From IMG/VR virus record IMGVR_UViG_3300028666_000039, positions 1-57,206 of that record: a DNA stretch of 57,206 nucleotides, one strand, 5' to 3'. The notes under the pieces are model-generated. The model had not been told where the DNA came from and ran no database searches. It worked only from the letters and a program-made list of their open reading frames with translations. Source of the DNA: a virus. Below, piece by piece: positions 41,015-48,968 of the stretch (within the stretch, counting starts at the first letter, position 1; each line of letters opens with the position of its first letter). Made by a program: the position numbers and the translations under genes.

Positions 41015-41043
41015 TTGACAAAGTGCTATCCATTGATTATATT
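41015..41043 (+). promoter_or_regulatory. Consensus promoter for the 41.1-42.1 kb unit
   Basis: TTGACA (41015-41020), 17 bp, TATATT (41038-41043), about 38 nt before the ATG at 41081. Confidence 0.8.
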
Positions 41044-41080
41044 ATACATGTAATTAATGAACAAACAAACGAGAGTATTT

Positions 41081-41257
41081 ATGAATAAGATCATAGTCTT
41101 GAGAGAAAAGAGAAGTCTTGGACGTTGTTTCCTCTCTGTAGTTAATAACCGTCAAGCTAAAATGCTTAGGGACTTGACAGGAAAGGAAACCTTGGACTAT
41201 CGGGACATAGCGGGCTTGATTCCACAAGGTTTCCTTTTCGTGATAGATAGTAACTAA
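41081..41257 (+). CDS. Hypothetical basic protein, 58 residues
   Basis: ATG 41081 follows CGAGAG; an in-frame ATG at 41057 would add 8 residues. Basic, compact sequence (VLREKRSLGRCFLSVVNNRQ AK, then DYRDIAGLIPQGFLFVID). First gene of a two-gene unit with its own promoter beside the possible origin, so a small regulator is plausible. No family recognised. Confidence 0.6.
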   Translation: MNKIIVLREKRSLGRCFLSVVNNRQAKMLRDLTGKETLDYRDIAGLIPQGFLFVIDSN

Positions 41258-41303
41258 ATAACGCTACAAAAACAAACAAAAACCAATATAAGGGATTATC
41301 ACT

Positions 41304-42065
41304 ATGAAAGCAGTCGAATTGTCGCCAGAGGTAATGAAAAGTATGAATGATCTTCGTGCTGAATATACCGCAAAGTCTTTCGTTTTCAATTCCTCAGTGT
41401 TCAAAGGTATGTATGAGCTGGGAGAAATTGCAAACAAGGCAAAGTCTATCGGATCAAAAGAGTTCAAAGAGTTTTTAGCGGGCAAGCTGAATGAAGGGGC
41501 GGTAAATAATCAAATTCTTGTATACAAGGGCTTTTTAGAAGACGTGACAAAACAGGGGCTTGAGGTCGTTTCCGGCATTCTCAAAGAATCGGATTATACG
41601 AAAATTCTCGAAGTCGCAAGAATGCGGGCAAAAAGCGATACAATAAAGCCCGTCGAGGCTGTGCAAGCATTGCAAGTGCTCTCTCTTCCGGCGATTCAAG
41701 TCATACGCAAGTCTTTAGACGGTTCGGAAAATGCCGGTATTGCTTCGGCGGTCAAGGCCGGTGACTATGAAAAAGTAAAGACCGACAGCACCGCAGTTGT
41801 TGAGGTCCGGCGGGCGAATGCGCAAGAATCGAAAGACAAAATTGAATCGGCGGCGGCGGCATCGACGACGAACGCAAGCGAAAACGAAAACTTGCAAAAG
41901 TTGCTTGCGCAAGCTGAAAAAGAACGGGACTTTTTCCGTGACACAGTACGCGTTCTCTTGAGAAATGCGGAGTTTGTCGAATTGCCCGCATACAAGGCTC
42001 AAAACCACTTAGACTTTGCAAAGTTCATCGTGAACGCTATGAAGAAACAGACCGCAAAGGTTTAA
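41304..42065 (+). CDS. Hypothetical coiled-coil protein, 253 residues
   Basis: A helical protein with a likely helix-rich N-terminal half (VMKSMNDLRAEYTAKSFVFN), an Ala/Glu-rich middle, and a coiled coil at about 195-215 (NENLQKLLAQAEKERDFFRD). It lacks motifs of ParA, ParB or known initiators. It is closed by a terminator directly after its stop. Because it is transcribed alone with a small basic protein from a promoter at the edge of the repeat region, a DNA-binding role at that region is a fair guess. Confidence 0.6.
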   Translation: MKAVELSPEVMKSMNDLRAEYTAKSFVFNSSVFKGMYELGEIANKAKSIGSKEFKEFLAGKLNEGAVNNQILVYKGFLEDVTKQGLEVVSGILKESDYTKILEVARMRAKSDTIKPVEAVQALQVLSLPAIQVIRKSLDGSENAGIASAVKAGDYEKVKTDSTAVVEVRRANAQESKDKIESAAAASTTNASENENLQKLLAQAEKERDFFRDTVRVLLRNAEFVELPAYKAQNHLDFAKFIVNAMKKQTAKV

Positions 42066-42099
42066 CCCGCTCAACATCCTCGCTCCAATACTTCTTTAG

Positions 42100-42125
42100 A
42101 AGCCCGTGAAAACGGGCTTTTTTAT
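42100..42125 (+). terminator. Rho-independent terminator
   Basis: AAGCCCGT-GAAA-ACGGGCTT followed by TTTTATT: a GNRA-type tetraloop, 8-bp stem and T-tract right behind the 253-residue gene. Confidence 0.9.
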
Positions 42126-42392
42126 TGCCCTTTTCTGTAGCTATTCCAGCCCTTTTTAGACCCTCTCTCGAATGCTTTCCTCTCGTGCTCGATCTTTCCG
42201 CATTGTAACAAGCTCGATCAGAGTTCACGCCGGGGGCCAGTTTTTGATTCCTTATGGCGATTCATTTTGGCTGGCGGCTCGGCTCTCATCCTTTGGTACA
42301 GGCCCGTGCTCAGTTCAAGGAAATGGCCGATTTTTGATCCCTAATCGCAAACTAAACCTGGGTGCAATCGAATGATTCTTGAGTGCAATCTA
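42126..42392. other. Gene-free leader region with degenerate direct repeats
   Basis: No gene seen. Two 21-bp blocks, 42235-42255 (GGCCAGTTTTTGATTCCTTAT) and 42325-42345 (GGCCGATTTTTGATCCCTAAT), shown here only by their shared core TTTTTGAT, lie 90 bp apart with four mismatches. GGGTGCAATC and GAGTGCAATC also lie side by side (about 42360-42390), directly before the promoter. Confidence 0.5.
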
Positions 42393-42421
42393 TTGACAAA
42401 CGGCCTACCATGTATTATATT
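42393..42421 (+). promoter_or_regulatory. Consensus promoter of the accessory operon
   Basis: TTGACA (42393-42398), 17 bp, TATATT (42416-42421). The 42.5-54.3 kb genes all run away from it without another clear promoter or terminator until 54.6 kb. Confidence 0.8.
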
Positions 42422-42464
42422 ATATATACGCTAAAACGAGAAAATAAGCGATGTTTCACTAACT

Positions 42465-42480
42465 CGCGCAACAGTGCGCG
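42465..42480. repeat. Palindrome family A copy (CGCGCAACAGTGCGCG)
   Basis: In the leader of the accessory operon, 20 nt before ATG 42501; context TAACT-palindrome-GAAAGGAGGG. Confidence 0.88.
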
Positions 42481-42500
42481 GAAAGGAGGGAGGTATAGAC

Positions 42501-42884
42501 ATGAAAAAACCACTCTTCCAGCAGCTTTCAAGCGCTATCTGCGCATATCAGAATTGCATCGAGAGTAACAACACTCTATGGGAGGAGAAACACTTAGAGA
42601 GGATTCACAAGATAGAGAAAGAGCTTCCGAGCGGCAGCGGAATTGACATGGGAACTCTCATTGCCTTAGATGAGAGCACGTCCGAGCGAATCGTCTTCAC
42701 GACTGCATACCATCACATGAGAGAGAACGGAATGTATGACGGCTGGACTGAGCACAGGATCATATTAACGCCAAGTCTGCAATTCCAGTATAGCCTTAGA
42801 ATAACCGGAAGAGACCGAAACGGGATAAAGGACTATTTGCATGTAATCTTCTCGGAAGCCATTGAGCAAGAAATAGAATTTTAA
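42501..42884 (+). CDS. Hypothetical protein, 127 residues
   Basis: ATG 42501 behind a very strong GGAAAGGAGGGAGG. Helix-rich N-terminus (QQLSSAICAYQNCIES) and a beta-rich second half (RIILTPSLQFQYSLRITGRD). First gene of the accessory operon. No family recognised. Confidence 0.65.
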   Translation: MKKPLFQQLSSAICAYQNCIESNNTLWEEKHLERIHKIEKELPSGSGIDMGTLIALDESTSERIVFTTAYHHMRENGMYDGWTEHRIILTPSLQFQYSLRITGRDRNGIKDYLHVIFSEAIEQEIEF

Positions 42885-42913
42885 ACTATTCCACCACAGA
42901 CACACCCACAACC

Positions 42914-42929
42914 CGCGCAACGGTGCGCG
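42914..42929. repeat. Palindrome family A copy (CGCGCAACGGTGCGCG)
   Basis: Intergenic, 29 bases after one stop and 32 bases before the next ATG. Confidence 0.88.
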
Positions 42930-42961
42930 GCAACCTTCAACGATCAACCTACGGAGCAAAT

Positions 42962-43267
42962 ATGCAGACCTTCCAACCTACATGCACAGCAAAGAGCTTC
43001 AATGCTGTAGCAGTTCACGCAGTCGGCGGCGCTCGGCACAGACGACTGCAAGCGTACCTAAGCATCGTAATCACAAACCGCGAAACAGGCCAGCAGAAGA
43101 TCGTCAAGAATCGTCAGGGCAAGCCGGTAGTGGCGACGGTCGAAGCCAACTCGATCATTCAACTCGACCATATCCTTCGTGGTTACTTCGGCAACGGTGA
43201 CGTTGACGCGATCATCCAGTCCATCGAAAAGCTCGACGAGTTCGAGGGAGTTCCTTATGTCAACTGA
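42962..43267 (+). CDS. Hypothetical basic protein, 101 residues
   Basis: ATG 42962, with GGAGCAAAT upstream. Basic strand-rich N-terminal half (GGARHRRLQAYLSIVITNRE) and acidic C-terminal helix (VDAIIQSIEKLDEF). No family recognised. Confidence 0.6.
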   Translation: MQTFQPTCTAKSFNAVAVHAVGGARHRRLQAYLSIVITNRETGQQKIVKNRQGKPVVATVEANSIIQLDHILRGYFGNGDVDAIIQSIEKLDEFEGVPYVN

Positions 43268-43457
43268 CACGATAAAACGGCAAAAGACCTGCCGATGGTG
43301 CAGGGTTAGAAGTATATGTGGAAAGACTTCCCCTGATTCCGGTCGATATACTTGCACTCGGAAAAGGGGTCACAGGGGTTTTCACCGTGCCTGCGGCAAT
43401 ACCTCAAATAATCACCCGATAACAATATGGAAGGAGGGCGAAACATCATGCCGATAA
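43257..43457 (+). CDS. Small zinc-finger-like protein, 66 residues
   Basis: ATG 43257 overlaps the preceding gene by 11 bases. Cys12, Cys15, Cys21, Cys33, His39, His43 and Cys46 suggest one or two bound zinc ions; the chain is strongly basic (GRYTCTRKRGHRGFHRACG). A nucleic-acid-binding role is possible. Confidence 0.55.
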   Translation: MSTDTIKRQKTCRWCRVRSICGKTSPDSGRYTCTRKRGHRGFHRACGNTSNNHPITIWKEGETSCR

Positions 43458-43873
43458 ATCCAACAACCTGCGCCGACATCGTTAAGATGCTTCGGGACGG
43501 CAAGGCTGTAGCGTTCAATCGACCGCTTACGCCTGCCGAAATAGCGGTGGCCTCTGCGGACAGCAAATATGTCTACGGACTGCGCCACGACGAAGGCGAT
43601 TTATCGCTTCCTATTATGGTCGCGCCGTGCGTAGTCTTCAATAGGTACGGAGTTCTCGTCACAGATGAACTAATTCACTTTCCTGACGGGGACGATCAGG
43701 CAATTCCACTCACCGAGCGGGCGGCCCAAACCATCGACTATTTCGCCGATCACAACTTCCAGTACCAGGACTTAGGCCAATGCTCGGGTTGCTGTGAACG
43801 TTGCATCTTTATTTCCGAGTGCTGGACGGAAGAAAATGAAATGCAACCCTGGAAAACCGGGGAGGCTGTATGA
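43448..43873 (+). CDS. Hypothetical Cys-rich protein, 141 residues
   Basis: ATG 43448 chosen because AAGGAGGG lies just upstream. The C-terminal part (CSGCCERCIFISECW) clusters five cysteines. The N-terminal half (ADIVKMLRDGKAVAFNRPL) has no motif I know. Confidence 0.55.
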   Translation: MPINPTTCADIVKMLRDGKAVAFNRPLTPAEIAVASADSKYVYGLRHDEGDLSLPIMVAPCVVFNRYGVLVTDELIHFPDGDDQAIPLTERAAQTIDYFADHNFQYQDLGQCSGCCERCIFISECWTEENEMQPWKTGEAV

Positions 43874-44100
43874 ATGGAATAACTATCAACAGACGGCATA
43901 CGAGAATGCTCTTGCTCGATAGCGATAACTCTATCCACACTGCTTGCGATTACGATGGTAGAACTTTCTCCGATAGAGAGGCGACGAACCTTTCCAACTA
44001 TAACCAACTCAGTAAAATCGGGTCGGTTAGGCATTGGACATTGCCAAGTGGCCATTCGGGTTTTTTCGTGCTTCAACCGCATCTCCTGGAGGCCGTATGA
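43870..44100 (+). CDS. Hypothetical protein, 76 residues
   Basis: A small beta-rich protein (RRHTRMLLLDSDNSIHTA then HWTLPSGHSGFFVLQPH), overlapping both neighbours by 4 bases. No family recognised. Confidence 0.55.
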   Translation: MNGITINRRHTRMLLLDSDNSIHTACDYDGRTFSDREATNLSNYNQLSKIGSVRHWTLPSGHSGFFVLQPHLLEAV

Positions 44101-44594
44101 CTGCTCAATTTCAACCCATAACGTCTACGCCTCAGCGCGTAAGTTATTCGAGACTCGCATTGCGCACAGTGGTATGGAAGTTTCGAGAGGTAGAGGACGT
44201 TCCGATTACATTCAAACGCGAACCGATTCGCTGTCCTGCCGACCTCTTCGTAAACTATAGGTTCATGTTTGACGATGAAACAGTGGAAAAGTTCGTCGTC
44301 TTTGCACTGAACTCGGGAAATGTCGTGCAAGTCGCTGAAACGATCAGCACTGGACTCCTAAATACGTCCCTTACCCATCCACGAGAAGTTTTCCGGTATG
44401 CGGTCGTCAACAGCGCGGCGTCGATTATCTTGGCGCACAATCACCCGTCAGGCAACCCTGAACCGAGTCAGGAAGACATCCATATCACCAAACAACTCAC
44501 AGAGGCTGGAAGAATTCTTGGTATCCCGGTCCACGACCATATAATTTTCACAAAGGGCGGGTTTATATCGTTCGCAGAAAGGGAATTGCTATGA
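44097..44594 (+). CDS. radC: RadC-like JAB-domain protein
   Basis: A 165-residue protein with the RadC metalloprotease-like signature: ETISTGLLNTSLTHPREVFR, then SIILAHNHPSGNPEPSQEDI (His-x-His-Pro-Ser-Gly with the downstream Asp) and DHIIFTKGGFISFAERELL. The N-terminal HhH domain of cellular RadC is missing. RadC-like proteins are frequent in mobile elements, often beside anti-restriction genes; their reaction is still unclear. ATG 44097 overlaps the previous stop. Confidence 0.85.
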   Translation: MTAQFQPITSTPQRVSYSRLALRTVVWKFREVEDVPITFKREPIRCPADLFVNYRFMFDDETVEKFVVFALNSGNVVQVAETISTGLLNTSLTHPREVFRYAVVNSAASIILAHNHPSGNPEPSQEDIHITKQLTEAGRILGIPVHDHIIFTKGGFISFAERELL

Positions 44595-44776
44595 AACCAT
44601 TCCAATTTATCGGCTGGCAACATCATAAGAAGGGCTACGGCGAAACATTCTTTCCGATGTTCAACATCTTCGACACTGCAAGTCCTCTCTGCGGCTCAAC
44701 GGTATCATTCCGAACTCTCGTTTCGCTGGGCTACTTAATGCGTGGCGGGCCGGTCAAGAAAGGGGCGACGAATTGA
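44591..44776 (+). CDS. Hypothetical protein, 61 residues
   Basis: Overlaps RadC and the next gene by 4 bases each. Aromatic-rich (KPFQFIGWQHHKKGYGETFF). No family recognised. Confidence 0.5.
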   Translation: MKPFQFIGWQHHKKGYGETFFPMFNIFDTASPLCGSTVSFRTLVSLGYLMRGGPVKKGATN

Positions 44777-45126
44777 ACGACGAACCCATCCTAATTGGCC
44801 CAGGAGGTCTCGGTTCTGGAACCACAATCATTGAAGACGAACATCATCCAGTAATTAAAATCGAGACTCGCGACGACATCTCTCGGCGGACTTCGGCTCA
44901 GGCGCGACGATCAACCTCAATACTTCCGCTTCTCTTGGGCATAGCGTCGCTCGGCGGCGGCATTGACGCTCTCGCTGGCATGGGCTGGCCGCATATTCCA
45001 GAACGTCGCCAAGCCAGGAAATGCCATCTTCCGGGATGCGAGGAATGGACAACTCACAACGGCGGCTTTTGCTGTGCAGAACACTGTATCGCATACCGAC
45101 GACTCAATAAGTCACTAAAAACATAA
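44773..45126 (+). CDS. Hypothetical protein with C-terminal Cys/His cluster
   Basis: A 117-residue protein, TTG start in the preceding stop. One hydrophobic segment (LPLLLGIASLGGGIDALAGM, about 52-71) and a C-terminal CHLPGCEEWTTHNGGFCCAE then HC cluster that may bind zinc. It ends 6 bases before the tmRNA. Confidence 0.5.
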   Translation: MNDEPILIGPGGLGSGTTIIEDEHHPVIKIETRDDISRRTSAQARRSTSILPLLLGIASLGGGIDALAGMGWPHIPERRQARKCHLPGCEEWTTHNGGFCCAEHCIAYRRLNKSLKT

Positions 45127-45132
45127 AGGTTT

Positions 45133-45518
45133 GGGGCTGAATTGGTTTCGATTGGTGTCTCAGTTATAGGATGCACGTAGAGAAGGTCACTCTTAAAACC
45201 AAAAACACATAACTGCCGAAAAATCGGACAGCTACGTTGACGAAAACGGTTTCCTCGTGTTCGCCGACGAAGAACTCAAATTGGCTGCATAAGCTCGTTT
45301 GACGAAGCGCCCTGACAATACCCTTCGATTAACCAAGAGTCAGGTGGTGGAGGTCGCGGAAAACGGAGATGGTCACGCACCGTTAAAAGTGTGACTAAGA
45401 GTGCCGGGCATTGGCTTGACTCCATCCGACGCGCTCGAAGGCTATAAGTCAGGCTAAACGTGTGAACGAGTTCTATCGCGAAAACATCAAGACCGGGGTT
45501 CGAGTCCCCGCAGCTCCA
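45133..45518 (+). ncRNA. ssrA: tmRNA (phage-encoded)
   Basis: A 386-nt RNA. The 5' end GGGGCTG pairs with the 3' end CAGCTCC, including the G3-U pair conserved in tmRNA. The T-arm CGGGG-TTCGAGT-CCCCG (45494-45510) is canonical; CCA is not encoded. The 5' GGGGCUGAAUUGGUUUCGAU matches tmRNA consensus. After CATAACT the resume codon GCC (45215) opens a 25-codon tag ending DEELKLAA and TAA (45290-45292). The LAA end is the ClpXP degron. It rescues stalled ribosomes and marks the product; in a phage it could help free ribosomes late in infection. It sits between protein genes of the operon, so it must be processed out. Confidence 0.9.
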
Positions 45519-45546
45519 CAGGAATAAACTAACATCAATCAAACAT

Positions 45547-45560
45547 TGCGGACGACCGCA
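45547..45560. repeat. Palindrome family B copy (TGCGGACGACCGCA)
   Basis: Between the tmRNA and the next gene, 16 bases before a family A copy; the only place where both families meet. Confidence 0.85.
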
Positions 45561-45576
45561 CAATCGAAAATTAACT

Positions 45577-45592
45577 CGCGCACCGTTGCGCG
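45577..45592. repeat. Palindrome family A copy (CGCGCACCGTTGCGCG)
   Basis: 11 nt before ATG 45604; context TTAACT-palindrome-GCAAGGAAATC. Confidence 0.88.
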
Positions 45593-45603
45593 GCAAGGAA
45601 ATC

Positions 45604-45918
45604 ATGCACACAGCAAAAGAGAATATCACTGCACTCCCTGAGTTCTGCTACGGTCGGCTACTTGCTGACAATAGTCTCATCGGAATTCACGCAGGAGAAG
45701 CTGGCTATCGCCGAAAGGTCAATCACCCTCTCCCCGACTCAGTCCATCAACAAAGCAAGGATGAGGTAGAGGCATTCATCGACGAGCAAAACAAGGCGCT
45801 CGGAGTAACCAAGGGGCAGCGCGAAGCAATGGAGATCGGTTCAATGTTTGGCTGGGAGGTGGCTGGCGCTGATCCGTTGAACTACAATGACGATGGAACG
45901 CGGAAGGTGGTGTCGTGA
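45604..45918 (+). CDS. Hypothetical protein, 104 residues
   Basis: ATG 45604, ribosome-binding site CAAGGAA. Contains a helical acidic middle (QQSKDEVEAFIDEQNKALG) and a MEIGSMFGWEVAG segment. No family recognised. GTG of the next gene overlaps its stop. Confidence 0.6.
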   Translation: MHTAKENITALPEFCYGRLLADNSLIGIHAGEAGYRRKVNHPLPDSVHQQSKDEVEAFIDEQNKALGVTKGQREAMEIGSMFGWEVAGADPLNYNDDGTRKVVS

Positions 45919-46436
45919 ACAGAACCGAGGCGATCCAAAAGAAGAATGAATTGTTGGCAATTATCTACTGGCACAATCGCGGCACGTTCCCGAAAGACAA
46001 CATCGAGGAAGTTAAGCGTGAATGCAAAGAGATATTGCATAAACTCATCCACAACGAATACCCGAAACAAGTGAACGAGCGCGGCAACTTTATCGAAAGG
46101 GGATTCAAGCCCAACACCGAGCGCTACTACTACGACTTCGAGAAACTGAAACGTGTCGACGGCTGGGAGCAATACGACACAAGGCAGGATGCCTGGTATT
46201 TCGGCGTATGGGTGAATACGACACGCAGAGAGATATTCACATTCGCTGAGGGCGACACAACCCTCGTGACTTGCCCCACACTCGAAAGTTTTCGAGCGGA
46301 ACTGGCGGAAATGGAGAAGTTCTACGGTCCGCCTCCTCCGGCGTTCATCGCTTGCGACGGCATCGGACTTGCAAATGGGAAGATCGTTCCCGAAGGCAAT
46401 GTCACACTATTCTTCGACAAAAGACCAACAGCCTAA
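45915..46436 (+). CDS. Hypothetical protein, 173 residues
   Basis: GTG start. Helical N-terminus (EAIQKKNELLAIIYWHNRG), then a beta-rich part with aromatic residues (DAWYFGVWVNTTRREIFTFA) and a FYGPPPPAF stretch. No family recognised. Confidence 0.6.
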   Translation: MNRTEAIQKKNELLAIIYWHNRGTFPKDNIEEVKRECKEILHKLIHNEYPKQVNERGNFIERGFKPNTERYYYDFEKLKRVDGWEQYDTRQDAWYFGVWVNTTRREIFTFAEGDTTLVTCPTLESFRAELAEMEKFYGPPPPAFIACDGIGLANGKIVPEGNVTLFFDKRPTA

Positions 46437-46449
46437 AAAGGAGTAGAAA

Positions 46450-47166
46450 ATGCTATCCCAACCCTCTCGTAGAATTATCGTTGTCGACAAAGACTACGAC
46501 ATTGCCGTTGACAATGGAGATCACTTCGTAGTCGAAATCGGTTTCACAAAAAACCATCGAAGCGCTCACTTCACGCATCCCAATATAGCTCGGACGCTGG
46601 AGAGGATTCTGGAATTCAAGCACTATCATAACGACGGAAGCAAACACTGGGAGCAGAAGAAGGGCGGCTCTCACTACTTCGTCGTTCCGCAGAAGTTCGT
46701 CGAGTTTCCTCTCGAAAAGGGGTATTCGTATGTCGCTGCAATAATTAACGGCGAGAGGATTGTCTTCAACGTCTCGGGTGGTACAAGTGAAAAGGGATGG
46801 CGCGACTGGGTTGGAATTAAGGTCAGCACATGCGTCAATCAAAATATCAAGACGTTACAAGCTATCGCTGCGGTATCGGTCAGAGGGACGACACATGAAC
46901 CGATTAAGACCAATGAGGAACTGGAAGAAGAATTCTATGTAACACACAGGAACCACTACCTCGTCAACTCGGCTTGGGGCGACTGGCAAAAAGGAGTACC
47001 AGAAGGAATGGTCGGAGTAGTTGCGAAGATTGGCGGACATAGGGGAGACCCTGCGACCGGCGAGAAGTGGTTCTTCGTTCCAAAGGCTGAGTATGACGAG
47101 CGGCAACATCAATTCGTTGTCGATCCGACCCGCCACCAAGAAACAACTGACTTCGTTCACACTTAA
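46450..47166 (+). CDS. Hypothetical protein, 238 residues
   Basis: ATG 46450 with AAAAAGGAG upstream. Mixed fold with aromatic-rich strands (GSHYFVVPQKFVEFPLEKGY, then WGDWQKGVPEGMVGVVAKIG). Many His and Trp residues, no recognised motif. One of the larger unknowns of the accessory operon. Confidence 0.65.
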   Translation: MLSQPSRRIIVVDKDYDIAVDNGDHFVVEIGFTKNHRSAHFTHPNIARTLERILEFKHYHNDGSKHWEQKKGGSHYFVVPQKFVEFPLEKGYSYVAAIINGERIVFNVSGGTSEKGWRDWVGIKVSTCVNQNIKTLQAIAAVSVRGTTHEPIKTNEELEEEFYVTHRNHYLVNSAWGDWQKGVPEGMVGVVAKIGGHRGDPATGEKWFFVPKAEYDERQHQFVVDPTRHQETTDFVHT

Positions 47167-47168
47167 TC

Positions 47169-47184
47169 CGCGCAACGGTGCGCG
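47169..47184. repeat. Palindrome family A copy (CGCGCAACGGTGCGCG)
   Basis: Begins 3 bases after the stop codon at 47166 and ends 19 nt before ATG 47204. Confidence 0.88.
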
Positions 47185-47203
47185 ACTAGAAAGGAAAACC
47201 GAT

Positions 47204-47386
47204 ATGTCAAATTCACAGATTTACTTCGCAAGAGAACTCGCAACAGAGCTTTCTTATTCAAGCGAAGCCGCAAGGATGCACAAGTTCTCTCACTTCGTCC
47301 ACGTTGTTCGGGAAAGACTCGATGCGGCTGTGTGTCCTCAGCGCGTTGTTGTCGCGGCCTACTACAAATTCATCTCACTGGTGTAA
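47204..47386 (+). CDS. Hypothetical protein, 60 residues
   Basis: ATG 47204, ribosome-binding site GAAAGGA. Helical (ARELATELSYSSEAARMHKF). Two bases separate its stop from the next GTG. No family recognised. Confidence 0.55.
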   Translation: MSNSQIYFARELATELSYSSEAARMHKFSHFVHVVRERLDAAVCPQRVVVAAYYKFISLV

Positions 47387-47388
47387 CC

Positions 47389-47742
47389 GTGAACTCAGTA
47401 GAACTGCTACAATTTCAACTCGACGTGCTTTGCCGTGAGGCGGTTTGTGCAATTCAAAAAGAGGTCATGCGCCTTACAGGGGAGACAGACTTAATCGACC
47501 GCTTTATCGACCTGAGGTGCGACGGGTACGATATAACAAAGGAACTCGACAGAACTGGTGTAGTTATCGTCGGCGTAAGCGCCCTTGAAGTCATCGTTTT
47601 GAACGTGAATGATGATGAATATACGACCCCCATTACTATGCTCACCATCGAAGAACAACTTCTCACACTCAAAGCCTTGGAGGTCATAGAACCTCGCAAA
47701 CTCAAACTCCGATTAGGGGAAGGAGTGAATGAGTATGCCTAA
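47389..47742 (+). CDS. Hypothetical acidic protein, 117 residues
   Basis: GTG 47389 directly after the previous stop; the frame is open upstream but lacks a better start. Helices VELLQFQLDVLCREAVCAIQ and EQLLTLKALEVIEPRKL flank a beta-hairpin-like centre (VVIVGVSALEVIVLNV). No family recognised. Confidence 0.55.
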   Translation: MNSVELLQFQLDVLCREAVCAIQKEVMRLTGETDLIDRFIDLRCDGYDITKELDRTGVVIVGVSALEVIVLNVNDDEYTTPITMLTIEEQLLTLKALEVIEPRKLKLRLGEGVNEYA

Positions 47743-48217
47743 AATATCTCCAGAAGAAGAGGCGCGAATCAAGGCCAATGCTGTGAAGATGTGCGGAGAC
47801 AATAAACTGCCGAACCGTTACTGGGTTTCGGCTCATGCAGACTACCTCACCAATAAGGCCAACTATAGGAGTAAGCAGAGCAACTGTTACGACTGGGCGG
47901 GCGACACCTACAAAGACCTTCCCGAAAAATATAGGATGCTCGGCGAGTTCCGAAAGTTTGAGGACGCTCTCAAGTGCGCCAACGAATTCCTTGAAAGCGG
48001 AGGAGTTCCGTCTCCCGAAGACACCTGGGACGACTTTCATTCGATTCAGATTGAAGACCGTTTGACTGGAACGCTTTGGGAGGCGGTGTGGTCGGAGTGT
48101 CATCGACGCTTCGGAGATAAAAAACGCTTCCACAAGGTCAGTTTTGACTTTGAGATGCGTGACGACACCAGGTATACCCGCGAGGAAATGAAAAAGCGCG
48201 GCGCTCAATTTATCTAA
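47729..48217 (+). CDS. Hypothetical protein, 162 residues
   Basis: ATG 47729 or 47735, both served by AAGGAG. Polar helical protein (SPEEEARIKANAVKMCGDNK, FRKFEDALKCANEFLES) with HRRFGDKKRFHK near the end. Overlaps its predecessor by 14 bases. Confidence 0.6.
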   Translation: MSMPKISPEEEARIKANAVKMCGDNKLPNRYWVSAHADYLTNKANYRSKQSNCYDWAGDTYKDLPEKYRMLGEFRKFEDALKCANEFLESGGVPSPEDTWDDFHSIQIEDRLTGTLWEAVWSECHRRFGDKKRFHKVSFDFEMRDDTRYTREEMKKRGAQFI

Positions 48218-48218
48218 T

Positions 48219-48232
48219 TGCGGACGACCGCA
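48219..48232. repeat. Palindrome family B copy (TGCGGACGACCGCA)
   Basis: Begins 2 bases after the stop at 48217 and ends 13 nt before ATG 48246, followed by GAAAGGAAGT: the same stop-hairpin-ribosome-site layout as family A copies. Confidence 0.88.
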
Positions 48233-48245
48233 GAAAGGAAGTCAT

Positions 48246-48521
48246 ATGAGCAACCAAGCACGTAGGATTGTGAAAATAGTTCACGCCAGGCAAGTTTCGT
48301 TTGCAGCGCAAGGCAAGGTAGGTCAGCGACTACTGAACGACAGCCAACTCAACTTGGACGGCGGAGGATATGTGACTATTCAAGTTGACGATATCGAGGA
48401 ATTCCTCGCCGGTGAAAGAAGTCAGATTCAGTATGACCCCGACGAGATAGCGGCGCTTACTGCCGACGTTAAAGCCGCTCGCAAGCGCGGGGACGATTCC
48501 ATTGATTACGATATTTTCTGA
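48246..48521 (+). CDS. Hypothetical protein, 91 residues
   Basis: N-terminal half basic (MSNQARRIVKIVHARQVSFA), C-terminal half acidic and helical (YDPDEIAALTADVKAARKRG). No family recognised. Confidence 0.6.
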   Translation: MSNQARRIVKIVHARQVSFAAQGKVGQRLLNDSQLNLDGGGYVTIQVDDIEEFLAGERSQIQYDPDEIAALTADVKAARKRGDDSIDYDIF

Positions 48522-48529
48522 GGCCGGTC

Positions 48530-48778
48530 ATGGTGAAACTTATCATCGAATCGCGCGGCGGAGTAATTCATAGCATATACAAGTCGATGCTCGACGAAGA
48601 AGTCCAAGTCTTCGTTCTGGATTACGCAACTCTCGACGCTGGAACTCCGCCTGCAAGCGTCCTTCATCCACTTCCAATAACTGACGTTATATTGCCCGAC
48701 ATAACAACGTTACTCGTCAAGAAACTTCGGGACTATCAACCAAAAAGGAGCAAAGGTAATGGTGCGAATTCTCATTGA
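48530..48778 (+). CDS. Hypothetical protein, tandem paralogue A
   Basis: An 82-residue protein related to the next one: MVKLIIESRGGVIHS versus MVRILIEVSGGVVTN, then DEEVQVFVLDY versus REEVQVHVIDH, and a shared PxPxTxV end. The pattern suggests a small beta-sheet domain. It overlaps its paralogue by 20 bases. Function unknown. Confidence 0.6.
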   Translation: MVKLIIESRGGVIHSIYKSMLDEEVQVFVLDYATLDAGTPPASVLHPLPITDVILPDITTLLVKKLRDYQPKRSKGNGANSH

Positions 48779-48968
48779 AGTAAGCGGTGGAGTGGTGACA
48801 AACGTCATCGTTCCAGTTCGAGAAGAAGTGCAAGTCCACGTTATAGATCACGACGATATCAGCATCGGCGAACAAGACCCAGCAGATATGATTAAGCCGT
48901 TTCCGGTAACGGTCGTGGCGGACGTGCAGAAGGAACTCTTCAGGATCGCAGGGGAAGCCGTCGCATGA
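48759..48968 (+). CDS. Hypothetical protein, tandem paralogue B
   Basis: A 69-residue paralogue of the preceding protein; AAAAGGAGCAAAG precedes its ATG inside the upstream gene. Together they look like a recent local duplication followed by divergence. Confidence 0.6.
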   Translation: MVRILIEVSGGVVTNVIVPVREEVQVHVIDHDDISIGEQDPADMIKPFPVTVVADVQKELFRIAGEAVA

